NCBI GenBank assembly: GCA_902618195.1
Contig: CACMZO010000002.1
Coordinates: 21,558-85,557, forward strand
DNA: 64,000 nucleotides
Reading direction: 5' to 3'
Source of the DNA: an uncultured SAR116 cluster alpha proteobacterium
GTDB taxonomy: Bacteria; Pseudomonadota; Alphaproteobacteria; Puniceispirillales; Marisalimonadaceae
Positions 36,205 through 45,532 of this stretch are shown here, one piece after another. Within the stretch, counting starts at the first letter, position 1. Every line of letters starts with the position of its first letter. The translations under genes were made by a program, and so were the position numbers. A model generated the notes under the pieces. The model had not been told where the DNA came from, did no database searches, and saw only the letters and a program-made list of their open reading frames with translations.

Positions 36205-36696
36205 TTAATTTTGAAATAATCCAATATATACTTTACCATTTTTAGGTATGATAACACTCATATTTGATTCTCTTTCAACGATTTCACTACCTGATTTAAG
36301 AAAAAAACCAAGTTCAAAATCGTCTCTATCAAATTCTTCTAAATTATTGTTTGTTGAAACTAAAGAAATTTTTAATTTAATTAAATCGTTATTTTGAAAA
36401 TTTTTTCTTACTGACCTAAGGTTTACAGTAAGATTCATTTTAATTTTATCGCCACTTAGTGAACAATTTTTCTTTATTCCCCTAAACCCAATATAAGACG
36501 TATTATTATTTTTTTGAGAAATAGCAATTAGTTCTTCTGACCCCTTAGGTGAATTAATTAAGGGACATTTAACTTCTTTTGAAACAAAAATATCATCATA
36601 TATATTTAAATTATTAGTATTAATATTTGAACAGCCGGTTATAATAAAGACAAGTAACAATACGTTTATTTTTCTATTCAAATATCCTAGTATCAT
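36205..36696 (-). CDS. Uncharacterised lipoprotein
   Basis: About 163 aa from ATG 36696; an upstream ATG at 36735 would overlap ispH. The N-terminus has a positively charged start, a hydrophobic stretch and a lipobox (VLLLVFIITGC), so the mature protein is probably a lipid-anchored periplasmic protein starting at Cys22. The rest is beta-prone, with IVERESNMSVIIPKNGKVYIG near the end, and no family is recognised. It converges on atpF with no base between stops and is divergent from ispH. Confidence 0.72.
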   Translation of the reverse strand: MILGYLNRKINVLLLVFIITGCSNINTNNLNIYDDIFVSKEVKCPLINSPKGSEELIAISQKNNNTSYIGFRGIKKNCSLSGDKIKMNLTVNLRSVRKNFQNNDLIKLKISLVSTNNNLEEFDRDDFELGFFLKSGSEIVERESNMSVIIPKNGKVYIGLFQN

Positions 36697-36723
36697 AATT
36701 AAGTAATATAACAAATTTGACGC

Positions 36724-37677
36724 ATGGTAAAACAAAATATAAATCTTTATCTAGCTTCACCAAGAGGTTTTTGTGCAGGTGTAGATAGAGCTGTTAAAAT
36801 AGTAGAACAAGCCATTAAAAAATTTGGATCACCCATTTATGTTCGTCATGAAATCGTTCATAATAAAGATGTAGTTAAGTCTTTAGAAAATTTAGGTGCT
36901 ATATTTGTTGATGAAATAACTGATGCTCCTGAAAATTCAACAATAATTTTTTCAGCTCATGGAGTTCCAAAATCCGTTTTCATTAATGCAAAAAAAAGAA
37001 AAATGTTATCAATTGATGCTACTTGTCCATTGGTAACAAAAGTTCATAATGAAACAATTAAACATTTCAATAGTCACAGAAAAATTCTATTAATTGGTCA
37101 TAAAAATCATCCTGAAGTTGTTGGGACTATGGGACAAGTTCCAGATGGAAATGTAATTTTAATTGAAAATTTAAATGAAGCAAAAAATATATATATTGAT
37201 GGTACAAATAATCTAGCATATGCAACACAGACAACATTATCAGTTGATGACACAAAAGAAATTATTGAAGTTTTGAAACAAAGATTTCCTGGAATAAAAG
37301 GGCCTTCAACTGAAGATATTTGTTATGCTACAACCAATAGGCAATTAGCAGTGAAATCTATGGCAAATGTATGTGATTATGTTTTAGTGATTGGTGCACA
37401 AAATTCTTCTAATTCCCAAAGACTAGTAGAGGTGGCAAAAAAGAATGGAGTTTCAAATTCGTATTTAATTTCTGAAGAATATGATCTAAATGTTTTTTTA
37501 AATAAATTAAATTTTAAGAACTCAATAAATATTGGTCTTACAGCTGGTGCATCTGCTCCAGAGACATTAGTTCAAGTTTTAATTTCAAAATTAAAGAAAA
37601 AATTCGATGTAAACTTAATTGATCATGAAGTTGTTAAAGAGGATATTATTTTTAATTTACCAAAAGTATTAAGATAG
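36724..37677 (+). CDS. ispH: 4-hydroxy-3-methylbut-2-enyl diphosphate reductase
   Basis: 317 aa. The three cluster cysteines are seen in PRGFCAGVDRAV (C17), SIDATCPLVTKVH and TEDICYATTNRQ. It makes IPP and DMAPP in the last step of the MEP pathway, feeding the carotenoid, quinone and heme A prenylation genes found elsewhere in this window. It is followed after 8 bases by thrB. Confidence 0.97.
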   Translation: MVKQNINLYLASPRGFCAGVDRAVKIVEQAIKKFGSPIYVRHEIVHNKDVVKSLENLGAIFVDEITDAPENSTIIFSAHGVPKSVFINAKKRKMLSIDATCPLVTKVHNETIKHFNSHRKILLIGHKNHPEVVGTMGQVPDGNVILIENLNEAKNIYIDGTNNLAYATQTTLSVDDTKEIIEVLKQRFPGIKGPSTEDICYATTNRQLAVKSMANVCDYVLVIGAQNSSNSQRLVEVAKKNGVSNSYLISEEYDLNVFLNKLNFKNSINIGLTAGASAPETLVQVLISKLKKKFDVNLIDHEVVKEDIIFNLPKVLR

Positions 37678-37685
37678 TTTTTAAA

Positions 37686-38657
37686 TTGGCTGTTTACACA
37701 AAATTAAGTAAAGAAGATATTATATTCATATTAAGTGATTATCAAATTGGTAATTTGATTGAATTCCAAGGAATTCAAGATGGTATAGAAAATACAAATT
37801 ATTTTATTAAAACAAAAAAAGGTAAATTTATATTAACTATCTTTGAAAATAGAGTTAATTCAAAAGATATACCTTTTTTTATCAATTTGATGAAATTTCT
37901 AAATCAAAATAATTTTATTTCACCTGAACCTTTAAAGAATAAAGAAGGAAAAATTTTAAATAAATTTAAGACAAAAATATTTATTTTAGTTAATTTTTTA
38001 GAAGGCAAACCAAAAGTTAAAATTACTCCTAATGATTGTTATTTAATTGGAGATTTAATTGGTAATCTTCAAAACAAAAGTAAATATTGTGATTTGATTA
38101 GAAAAAATAGTTTATCTCTTGAAGACTGTAAAAAAATCTTCCAAGACTGTAAAAAATCTATATCAGAAAAAGAAATTAATATTTTAAGAGATGGATTATA
38201 CGATTTGATTGAAGATAGTTTAAAAGATTGTCTAGAAAAATGGCCAACTCACTTACCAAAAGGGATTATACATGGTGACTTATTTCCAGATAATATATTT
38301 TTTTTGAATAATAAAGTTTCTGGTGTAATTGATTTTTATTTTTCTTGCGTAGATATAAAGATTTATGAAATAGCTATTGTCATAAATGCATGGTGTTTTG
38401 AGCAACATAACACTTTAAATATTGAAAAAGTTAAAAATTTGATAAAAGGTTTTACACTACATGATAATTTAACAAAAGATGAACTTTTTTCCTTAAATAT
38501 ACTTGCAAAAGGTGCATCTTTGAGATTTCTTATTACTAGATTATTTGATTGGTACAATACACCAGAAAATAGTTATGTAAAGAAGAAGGATCCACAAGAG
38601 TATATTGATAAATTATTATACTTTAATTCAAATAAACTAGATTTTTTGTATGATTAA
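37686..38657 (+). CDS. thrB: Homoserine kinase type II (ThrB, APH fold)
   Basis: 323 aa with the aminoglycoside-phosphotransferase fold. The catalytic loop is IIHGDLFPDNIFF and the metal site is in GVIDFYFS; the N-terminal region with GIQDGIENTNYFIKT is typical of alphaproteobacterial ThrB. It phosphorylates homoserine for threonine synthase (thrC at 43372). Start is TTG at 37686. It overlaps rnhA by 8 bases. Confidence 0.94.
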   Translation: MAVYTKLSKEDIIFILSDYQIGNLIEFQGIQDGIENTNYFIKTKKGKFILTIFENRVNSKDIPFFINLMKFLNQNNFISPEPLKNKEGKILNKFKTKIFILVNFLEGKPKVKITPNDCYLIGDLIGNLQNKSKYCDLIRKNSLSLEDCKKIFQDCKKSISEKEINILRDGLYDLIEDSLKDCLEKWPTHLPKGIIHGDLFPDNIFFLNNKVSGVIDFYFSCVDIKIYEIAIVINAWCFEQHNTLNIEKVKNLIKGFTLHDNLTKDELFSLNILAKGASLRFLITRLFDWYNTPENSYVKKKDPQEYIDKLLYFNSNKLDFLYD

Positions 38658-39138
38658 ATTAGATATTTCAAAAGAAGAAATTGATATTTTTACCGACGGG
38701 TCATGTTCTGGAAATCCTGGCCCTGGTGGTTGGGCAGGCGTTATCATTCATGATTTAATTTCAATATTAACCGGGTATGAGACTAATACTACTAATAATA
38801 GAATGGAACTAATGGCAACAATCAATGTTATTAAATCAATTGATCATAGAATAAATATTAACTTATATACAGATTCCAATTATGTAAAAAATGGAATTAC
38901 AGTCTGGATTCATAATTGGATAAAAAATAACTGGCAAACCTCACAAAAAAAAGAAGTTGCTAATAAAGATTTGTGGTTACAGCTTAATGATTTGAATAAC
39001 ACGTATAAAATTAATTGGAACTGGGTAAAAGCTCATGAAAATAATACATTTAATAATCTTGCTGATGAATACGCAGTTTTGTCAATGAAAAATCAAAAAA
39101 GTTATAATATAGAAAATTATACAACTACAAATATTTGA
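38650..39138 (+). CDS. rnhA: Ribonuclease HI
   Basis: 162 aa. The DEDD residues are visible in IFTDGSCSGNPGPGGW, NNRMELMA, LYTDSNYV and LADEYA. It degrades the RNA strand of RNA/DNA hybrids. Translation probably couples to thrB via an 8-base overlap. The 3' end overlaps the convergent peroxiredoxin gene by 14 bases. Confidence 0.97.
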   Translation: MIKLDISKEEIDIFTDGSCSGNPGPGGWAGVIIHDLISILTGYETNTTNNRMELMATINVIKSIDHRININLYTDSNYVKNGITVWIHNWIKNNWQTSQKKEVANKDLWLQLNDLNNTYKINWNWVKAHENNTFNNLADEYAVLSMKNQKSYNIENYTTTNI

Positions 39139-39595
39139 TAATATTTTCTGCACTTGATACATCAAAAACACCAGGCTCTTCTACAAACAAATGATTAATC
39201 ACTTTATTATCAATAATCATAGCAAATCTAACTGATCGAATACCCATATGAGGGGTATAAAAATCTAAACCTATCTCCTTTGTATAAGAAGCATCAGGGT
39301 CAGAAATCATTTCAATTTTACCAAATACTTCATTTTGTTCTGCCCAAGCCTTCATCACATGTGGATCATTAACAGCAAAACACATTATTTTGTCTACACC
39401 TTTATCTATAATATCTTGATATAAATTTTTAAACCCAGGTAAATGCTTTGCTGAACAAGTTGGTGTAAAAGCACCTGGAAGTGAAAAAAGAACAACTTTT
39501 TTACCATAGAACAATTCGTCTGTTTTCAATTCATGTATAGTCGCTGTTTTAGTTCTTAAAATACCTTGAGGTAATTCATCTCCAACCTTAATCAT
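39125..39595 (-). CDS. Peroxiredoxin, Prx5/glutaredoxin-dependent type
   Basis: 156 aa. The peroxidatic cysteine is C47 in PGAFTPTCSAKHLPGF, the signature of the Prx5 subfamily; the end matches VEEPGVFDVSSAENII. It reduces H2O2 and organic peroxides with glutathione/glutaredoxin or thioredoxin. Upstream AGGAGA is a good Shine-Dalgarno. It lies 21 bases after the DsbD-like gene on the same strand. Confidence 0.95.
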   Translation of the reverse strand: MIKVGDELPQGILRTKTATIHELKTDELFYGKKVVLFSLPGAFTPTCSAKHLPGFKNLYQDIIDKGVDKIMCFAVNDPHVMKAWAEQNEVFGKIEMISDPDASYTKEIGLDFYTPHMGIRSVRFAMIIDNKVINHLFVEEPGVFDVSSAENIIKYL

Positions 39596-39616
39596 TCTTA
39601 TCTCCTGAATTATAAA

Positions 39617-41509
39617 TTATTGATTTAATATATTAATTAACTGTTTTTTATTTAAAAGCTCTGGCAATAAGAGCCCTTCTTTAAACTTAAAATTATAAAT
39701 TTCATTGAAAGGGATACCATATCTATCCTTCGAAATTAAGAAATTTTTTATATTTAAATCTTTTTTTGTCCAATCTAGTTGTAAAAGAATAACATCATTT
39801 TTTTTTATAACTTCTTTAATATCTTTATCATTTAAAACATTTAATTTGTTATATTGGCACGTGATACACCAGTCAGCAGTGATGTCTAGTAAAACTGTTT
39901 TATTTTCTGAAACTAAGTCTTTAATCAAATTAGGGTTTTTTTCTAAATTCCAAGTTTTCCAATTAATTTGACTATCATAATTAAAATCAAATATATTATT
40001 AAAATTATTATTAAGAAAAATAGAAAAAAACCAGAAACCCGATAACATAAATATTACAGCCATTGATTTTTTAAAATAAACTAACCACTTCCCACTCTTA
40101 GGGAAAAAATTAAATATATTAGGATTTAAGAGGACTAGAAAGAGTGGAATAGACATCCCTATTGACATAAAAAAGAAAATTAAAAAAGACTCAAAATAAC
40201 TTCCTGACAAAGCAAAAATTACAGCTGTTCCAACAAACGGAGCAGTACATGGTGTTGCAAGTATTGTTAATAAACAACCTGAAAAAAAATCTTCATACCT
40301 TTTGTAATTAAGTCTAGACAAAGTTTGGTTAAGTTTAAAAGGTAACCTTAATTCATAAAAACCAAAAAGGTTTAAACTTAATAGAAATATAATTAATGAA
40401 ATAATAAGTAAAAAATAATCATTTTGAAATTGAAACCCCCAAGTAATTGAATTTCCCAAATTTCTAAAAAAGCTAATAGTTAAAAATAATATAAAAAAAG
40501 AAGTAATAATACCAAAGATTTGATTTATAATTCTCCATTTCAGTGTATAAATATTGTTACTCGTAGTTGATATAAAATTAGCAATTTTTAATGACAATAC
40601 AGGCAAAACACACGGCATAAAATTTAGAATGAATCCTGCCAACAAAGCTATTGAAATAAAATATAAATAAGTTTTTTTAGTTGACCAAAAATCATTTACA
40701 GGAAAATTAAAATAAAAATTCATTTCATTTGAAAAAAAATTTATTTTTAATTGATCATTTTTAATTTCATTTTTTAATTCTGCAGGTATTTTTAATTTTA
40801 TAAAATTACTTTTAATATTCTGATGAGTTTGATAACTTTGTGGAAAAATAAAATTATCTTTATTTTCTACAATCATTCGAAAATTTGATGTAGGTCTTGT
40901 AAAGTAAAATGTGGCAAAACTATTATTAATTTCAATTTTTTTAAAAAAACTACTTTGTGAATTATAAAATTTAGGCACTTTATTTAGAGCTTCATTTATT
41001 TTTATAGAACTATTTGAAAGTGGTGATTTTTTTGGGAAATAATTTAATTTAAAATTTTCTTCGATAGGAACGCAAATTTGGTTACAAATTTGTGCATTAA
41101 ATTTTAAATTTCCAACAGTTATTTTTTTAGGATTTTTAACATAAATTTTTAGTGGAAAAATTATTTCTTTATCATAACCAAATGTATCTAAATTAAAAAA
41201 TTTAAAACTTTTAGGTTCTGGAAATAAAAGATCAACATTTGACACATTACTGATTTCATCAAATACAATTTTGGGAGGTAAACCTGCTTCACCTGGGTTT
41301 TTCCAATAAATTTTCCAATTATTATCTAACTTAACTTTAATACCAGCAAGTAAATAATTTTGTTTGTCGTTAAAGTTGCCAAACAGCAAGTCTGCTTTAT
41401 AATTAAGTTTATTTTCATTTAATAAATTTGCTTGCAATGATGATGACAAGATTAAAATTAAAATAATCCATAGTTTTGTTAAATTTAATAATTTTATAAA
41501 AATGTTCAT
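39617..41509 (-). CDS. DsbD/ScsB-like transmembrane thiol reductase
   Basis: 630 aa in three parts: a signal peptide and N-terminal periplasmic domain with CNQICVPIEENF, a central eight-helix domain with NFMPCVLPVLSLKIANF and TPCTAPFVGTAV, and a C-terminal thioredoxin domain with DITADWCITCQYNKLN. This is the DsbD/ScsB plan, moving electrons from cytoplasmic thioredoxin to the periplasm. It could feed CcmG/CcmH of the ccm operon, as no CcdA is seen here. It is followed by the Prx gene. Confidence 0.9.
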   Translation of the reverse strand: MNIFIKLLNLTKLWIILILILSSSLQANLLNENKLNYKADLLFGNFNDKQNYLLAGIKVKLDNNWKIYWKNPGEAGLPPKIVFDEISNVSNVDLLFPEPKSFKFFNLDTFGYDKEIIFPLKIYVKNPKKITVGNLKFNAQICNQICVPIEENFKLNYFPKKSPLSNSSIKINEALNKVPKFYNSQSSFFKKIEINNSFATFYFTRPTSNFRMIVENKDNFIFPQSYQTHQNIKSNFIKLKIPAELKNEIKNDQLKINFFSNEMNFYFNFPVNDFWSTKKTYLYFISIALLAGFILNFMPCVLPVLSLKIANFISTTSNNIYTLKWRIINQIFGIITSFFILFLTISFFRNLGNSITWGFQFQNDYFLLIISLIIFLLSLNLFGFYELRLPFKLNQTLSRLNYKRYEDFFSGCLLTILATPCTAPFVGTAVIFALSGSYFESFLIFFFMSIGMSIPLFLVLLNPNIFNFFPKSGKWLVYFKKSMAVIFMLSGFWFFSIFLNNNFNNIFDFNYDSQINWKTWNLEKNPNLIKDLVSENKTVLLDITADWCITCQYNKLNVLNDKDIKEVIKKNDVILLQLDWTKKDLNIKNFLISKDRYGIPFNEIYNFKFKEGLLLPELLNKKQLINILNQ

Positions 41510-41546
41510 ATTTATATATTTTTATTTTTTCATTTAATGTTATGTG

Positions 41547-41552
41547 TAAAAT
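41547..41552 (+). promoter_or_regulatory. Candidate -10 element for yqgE/algH, leaderless layout
   Basis: TAAAAT ends 6 bases before the ATG at 41559; the intervening bases are all A/T with no Shine-Dalgarno. If used the transcript would start at the start codon. By-eye call. Confidence 0.28.
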
Positions 41553-41558
41553 ATATAT

Positions 41559-42119
41559 ATGAATGATACTTATTTTGGTCAACTTTTAATCTCTATGCCT
41601 AATTTAATTGACCCATTTTTTCAAAAAACAGTAATCTTAATTTGTGAGTTTTCAGAAAAAGCTATCATGGGGCTTATAATCAATAAGCCTGTGCAAAACA
41701 TAAAAATTAGTAATATTTTAAAAAATATCAAACTTGACGTAAATGATAAATTAGTTAATCAAGATGTGTTTATAGGTGGGCCAGTTCATACCGGTCAAGG
41801 ATTTATATTACATTCAAGTGAATGCAAATATGAAGGTAGTGCAACAATAAATAAAAATCTCAGATTAACAACCTCTTTAAAAATTTTAGAAGACATATCA
41901 AATAATAAACCTCCTAAATTTTATAAAGTTTTTCTTGGATGTTCAGTTTGGGGATATAAACAATTTAACAATGAGATGTTAGAAAATTCATGGCATTTAA
42001 TGACAAATTCAAATGAAATTATTTTTCAAAATAATGACATTAACAAAATATGGGAAATTTGCATAGAAAAATCAGGTATCATTAAGCAAAAGTTAAACCC
42101 ACATCATGGAAATGCTTGA
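41559..42119 (+). CDS. YqgE/AlgH family protein
   Basis: 186 aa. GQLLISMPNLIDPFFQKTVILICE and GLIINKPV, with VFIGGPVHTGQGFILHS, are the conserved start and middle of the UPF0301/AlgH family; FLGCSVWGYKQFNNEMLENSW is the typical later part. The biochemical function of the family is not known. It is divergent from the DsbD-like gene and converges on the M16 gene with 8 bases between stops. Confidence 0.92.
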   Translation: MNDTYFGQLLISMPNLIDPFFQKTVILICEFSEKAIMGLIINKPVQNIKISNILKNIKLDVNDKLVNQDVFIGGPVHTGQGFILHSSECKYEGSATINKNLRLTTSLKILEDISNNKPPKFYKVFLGCSVWGYKQFNNEMLENSWHLMTNSNEIIFQNNDINKIWEICIEKSGIIKQKLNPHHGNA

Positions 42120-42127
42120 TTTAAAAA

Positions 42128-43369
42128 TTATAAATTTAAGTTTGAAAAATCTTTTTGATCTGGTCCAATTATAGATAAAACAGTTTTGGGTTTTTGGAAT
42201 ATTCTATCATATAAATCTAAAAGATTTGAAATTTTCAGTTCGCTAATTTTATTTAGAATATAATCCTCAGAGTACATTTTAGAATGAGTAAAAAGACTCC
42301 TAACATTTCTTTCTAAGCGACTTAATGTAAAGTCCTGTGCTCTAATAAAACCTGAGCTTAATTGAGCTTTAGCTCTATCTAAATCATTAATAGTAATATT
42401 TTTACTTAAATTTTTAATTTCATTTAAAGAGGTTTCTAATAAGTCATCTAGATCATTTGGATTACATGCAGAATAAAATCCAAAAATACCAGAAGACAAA
42501 AATTGACTTTGAAAGGAAAAAATACTGTAACACAAACCTTTTTTCTCTCTGATTTCTTGAAATAATTTTGAAGACATTCCTCCACCTAAAATTATTGATA
42601 ATGCAGATAAGTCTAATCTTTGTTTATCTATATTGCTCAATCCTTCTACTCCAAAAACAACATGTGCCTGCTGTAAATCTTTTTTTTCAGAGAAAAATCC
42701 AGAATTCCATTTATATTTAGGTTTAATACTTTTACTACCAGACTTTAAATATTCAAAATTATTTTTAATTTGATCAATAATTTTCTTTTCATCAAATTTT
42801 CCACTAATGCCAATTATCAAATTTGACGGATTGTAATATTGATTACAAAATTCTTTTAAATCATCTTTATTAAATCCACCAACTGAAACTTTTGTTCCTA
42901 ATATTGGTTTTCCAATTGATTGATTTTGATAAGCTAAAGAGTAAAACTTATCAAAGACCTTATCATCTGGCATATCGTTAGACTGACCAATTTCTGAAAT
43001 TATAACTCCTCTTTCTCTTTCAATTTCTTCATTAGGAAAAGTTGAGTTTAGGAAAATATCAGATAAGATTTCGATGCCTAACTCATAGTTACTAGGAAGT
43101 AACTTTACATAATAAGCAGTATTTTCTTTACTTGTATATGCATTAATGTCTCCACCCACATCTTCTATTTCCTTAGAAATATCAAAAGCGTTTCTATTTT
43201 TAGTTCCCTTAAATGCCATATGTTCAAGCATATGTGCAATACCTAATTGTTTATTATTTTCATTTACGCTTCCAACATTCAACCACAATCCAATAGATAA
43301 TGTATTAGAATTAAAATGATCTAAAAGGATGGTAAGTCCATTACTTAAGGTAATTGTTTTTGCTGTCAT
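42128..43369 (-). CDS. M16-family zinc metallopeptidase (mitochondrial processing peptidase-like)
   Basis: 413 aa. The inverted zinc motif is H46-MLE-H50 in GIAHMLEHMAFKG, with the third ligand glutamate in the following helix. The family includes the mitochondrial MPP beta-subunit and bacterial pitrilysin-like enzymes. Following thrC by 2 bases and ending the oxidase operon is typical for alphaproteobacteria. Substrates unknown; probable peptide clearance. Confidence 0.93.
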   Translation of the reverse strand: MTAKTITLSNGLTILLDHFNSNTLSIGLWLNVGSVNENNKQLGIAHMLEHMAFKGTKNRNAFDISKEIEDVGGDINAYTSKENTAYYVKLLPSNYELGIEILSDIFLNSTFPNEEIERERGVIISEIGQSNDMPDDKVFDKFYSLAYQNQSIGKPILGTKVSVGGFNKDDLKEFCNQYYNPSNLIIGISGKFDEKKIIDQIKNNFEYLKSGSKSIKPKYKWNSGFFSEKKDLQQAHVVFGVEGLSNIDKQRLDLSALSIILGGGMSSKLFQEIREKKGLCYSIFSFQSQFLSSGIFGFYSACNPNDLDDLLETSLNEIKNLSKNITINDLDRAKAQLSSGFIRAQDFTLSRLERNVRSLFTHSKMYSEDYILNKISELKISNLLDLYDRIFQKPKTVLSIIGPDQKDFSNLNL

Positions 43370-43371
43370 AT

Positions 43372-44784
43372 TTATCTCATATTGTTCTTGATGTAAGATT
43401 TAATTTCATGGATCTGATTATTTAAAATTTTAAAATTTTCTTCTTTTTCTAAAATTAGTTCTAAAGAATGAGGATTTTCTGGAGAAAAATTTAAACTTTT
43501 TTCTGTCACTTTCGGAAATTTTGCTGGATGCGCACAAGCTAGAGAAATTAGTGGAATTTTATCATCTACTCTTCCCTCAGAAATTGCAGTTTTTGCAGCT
43601 CTTAGACCTACAGCTGAGTGAGGATCTAACAAGTATTTAGATTTGTTATAAGTATTTTTAATTTCATCTATGATTCCATCATCAGAAACCTTAAAACTTG
43701 CAAAATCATCATTAAATCTTTCCAACATTGGTTTATCAATATTAAATTTTTTATTTTTTTCAAATTGTTCCATATAAAAATTAAGAGCATCGCTATCTCT
43801 TCCCAGCATTTCAAATAAAAGTCTTTCAAAATTACTTGAAACCTGAATATCCATACTGGGGCTATAAGACTCTTCTACACACTTTCTTTCCATAGTTCCT
43901 GAATCAAAAAATCTAGTTAAAATGTCATTTTGGTTAGAAGCACAAATAAGAGTATTAATTGGTAATCCCATTTTTTTAGCAACCCAGCCAGCAAAGATAT
44001 TTCCAAAATTCCCAGTTGGAACTGAAAAATTAACTTTTTTATTTGGTGCGCCTAACTTAAATGCTCCATAAAAATAATACACAACTTGAGGTATTAATCG
44101 TACCCAATTAATAGAATTAATCGCTGACAACTTTACTTCATCTTTAAAATTCAAATCGCTGAATAAACTTTTTACAATTGATTGACAACCATCAAAGTCA
44201 GTTTCAATAGCTACAGATTGACAACCTTTTTTAAAAATTGTTGTCATTTGTTTTTGTTGAATTAAAGAAATTTTGTTATTTGGAAATAAAATAAATAAAT
44301 CAACATTTGTATTATTTTTAAAAGCTTCAAGTGCGGCAGATCCTGTATCACCACTAGTTGCACCTACAATTAAAATCTTTTTTTTCTTCTCTTTCAGAAC
44401 ATAATCAAATACATGAGCTAAAAATTGCATTGCATAATCTTTAAATGCAAAAGTGGGTCCGTAAAAAAGTTCCATGATATATAAATTAGTATCTAACTTT
44501 TTAATTGGTACAACCTCTTCATGATTAAAATTACTATACACTTGTCTACACATTTCATACAATTTAGATCTAATTTCTTTACTAACAAAAGGCGAAATTA
44601 TTTTCTCGGCAAGAGAAATATAATCTAAATTTTTCATCTCATTTAATTCTAAATTAGAAAATCTTGGCCAAGTATTTGGTAAATACAACCCGCCATCTCT
44701 TGCCAATCCAGACAAAAGAACATCTTCAAAATTCAAATTAGATTCTTGACCTCTTGTGCTTAAATATTTAATTTCGGTCATCAT
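43372..44784 (-). CDS. thrC: Threonine synthase
   Basis: 470 aa, fold type II PLP enzyme. The PLP lysine is in GPTFAFKDYAMQFL, the phosphate-binding glycine loop in SVPTGNFGNIFAGW, and the N-terminus STRGQESNLNFEDVLLSGLARDGGLYLP (residues 7-34) is diagnostic. It converts phosphohomoserine to threonine, partnering thrB at 37686. It overlaps SURF1 by 4 bases. Confidence 0.97.
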   Translation of the reverse strand: MMTEIKYLSTRGQESNLNFEDVLLSGLARDGGLYLPNTWPRFSNLELNEMKNLDYISLAEKIISPFVSKEIRSKLYEMCRQVYSNFNHEEVVPIKKLDTNLYIMELFYGPTFAFKDYAMQFLAHVFDYVLKEKKKKILIVGATSGDTGSAALEAFKNNTNVDLFILFPNNKISLIQQKQMTTIFKKGCQSVAIETDFDGCQSIVKSLFSDLNFKDEVKLSAINSINWVRLIPQVVYYFYGAFKLGAPNKKVNFSVPTGNFGNIFAGWVAKKMGLPINTLICASNQNDILTRFFDSGTMERKCVEESYSPSMDIQVSSNFERLLFEMLGRDSDALNFYMEQFEKNKKFNIDKPMLERFNDDFASFKVSDDGIIDEIKNTYNKSKYLLDPHSAVGLRAAKTAISEGRVDDKIPLISLACAHPAKFPKVTEKSLNFSPENPHSLELILEKEENFKILNNQIHEIKSYIKNNMR

Positions 44785-45518
44785 CTTCTTTTCTTAAATG
44801 TTAATCTTTTCTCTTTAATATGAAATATAAAATAAATTATAACTAGAGTTAAAGCTAAACTATACCAAGTAATTGCATAAGACAAATGTTGATTCCTAAA
44901 ATTTGGATTTCCAAGAGCAGCAATAGGTAATTTTCGATTTTTTTTATTTCTAATTGCATCTATAAAAAAGTCTTCTTCAAAACTATATTTCTCTAATTCA
45001 CGAGCTTTTTTTATTTCATTTGGTTTTATTGTAAACCAAAAATCGCCTTCCTTATCATTTTTAGGAACAAAATATCCTTTTAATTGTGGCTTTCTAATTA
45101 TTCCATCAACAGTAACTTCTTCTTCAATGATAGTAAATGGTCTTGATTTTTGTAGTTTAAGTTTTTGACTAATCCAACCACGATTTATTAGTACAACCTT
45201 ATTTTCATTTGTTAGAATTGGTGTAACTATATGAAATCCGGCATTTCCTTCATATGTTTTTCCTATAATTAAAGTTTCTTTATTGTTTAAAAACTTTCCT
45301 TTAATTAAGACTCTTCTAAATTCTTGTGTGCTATCATATTTAAATGATTTTTCATATAAAATCTTATTCTTTTCAAATTTTTCTATATAATTTGAAATTA
45401 TATTATTTTTCCAAAATAGTCTTTTAACTTGCCAAGTACCAAGTGAAATTAAAACTAAAAAAGAAACTATGCTAAATAGTGTTGGCCATAATAATGGACG
45501 AAATTGAATTGATTTCAT
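44781..45518 (-). CDS. SURF1-family cytochrome oxidase assembly protein
   Basis: About 245 aa from ATG 45518 (MKSIQFRPLLWPTLF); an earlier in-frame start at 45602 would overlap coxC by 70 bases and is unlikely. Two membrane helices bracket a soluble domain: LISLGTWQVKRL at the N-terminus and HLSYAITWYSLALTLVIIYF at the C-terminus are the SURF1 marks, with LINRGWISQKL between. SURF1 helps insert heme a into CoxA. It is followed by thrC. Confidence 0.93.
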   Translation of the reverse strand: MKSIQFRPLLWPTLFSIVSFLVLISLGTWQVKRLFWKNNIISNYIEKFEKNKILYEKSFKYDSTQEFRRVLIKGKFLNNKETLIIGKTYEGNAGFHIVTPILTNENKVVLINRGWISQKLKLQKSRPFTIIEEEVTVDGIIRKPQLKGYFVPKNDKEGDFWFTIKPNEIKKARELEKYSFEEDFFIDAIRNKKNRKLPIAALGNPNFRNQHLSYAITWYSLALTLVIIYFIFHIKEKRLTFKKRR

Positions 45519-45532
45519 TAGACTAAAAGACT

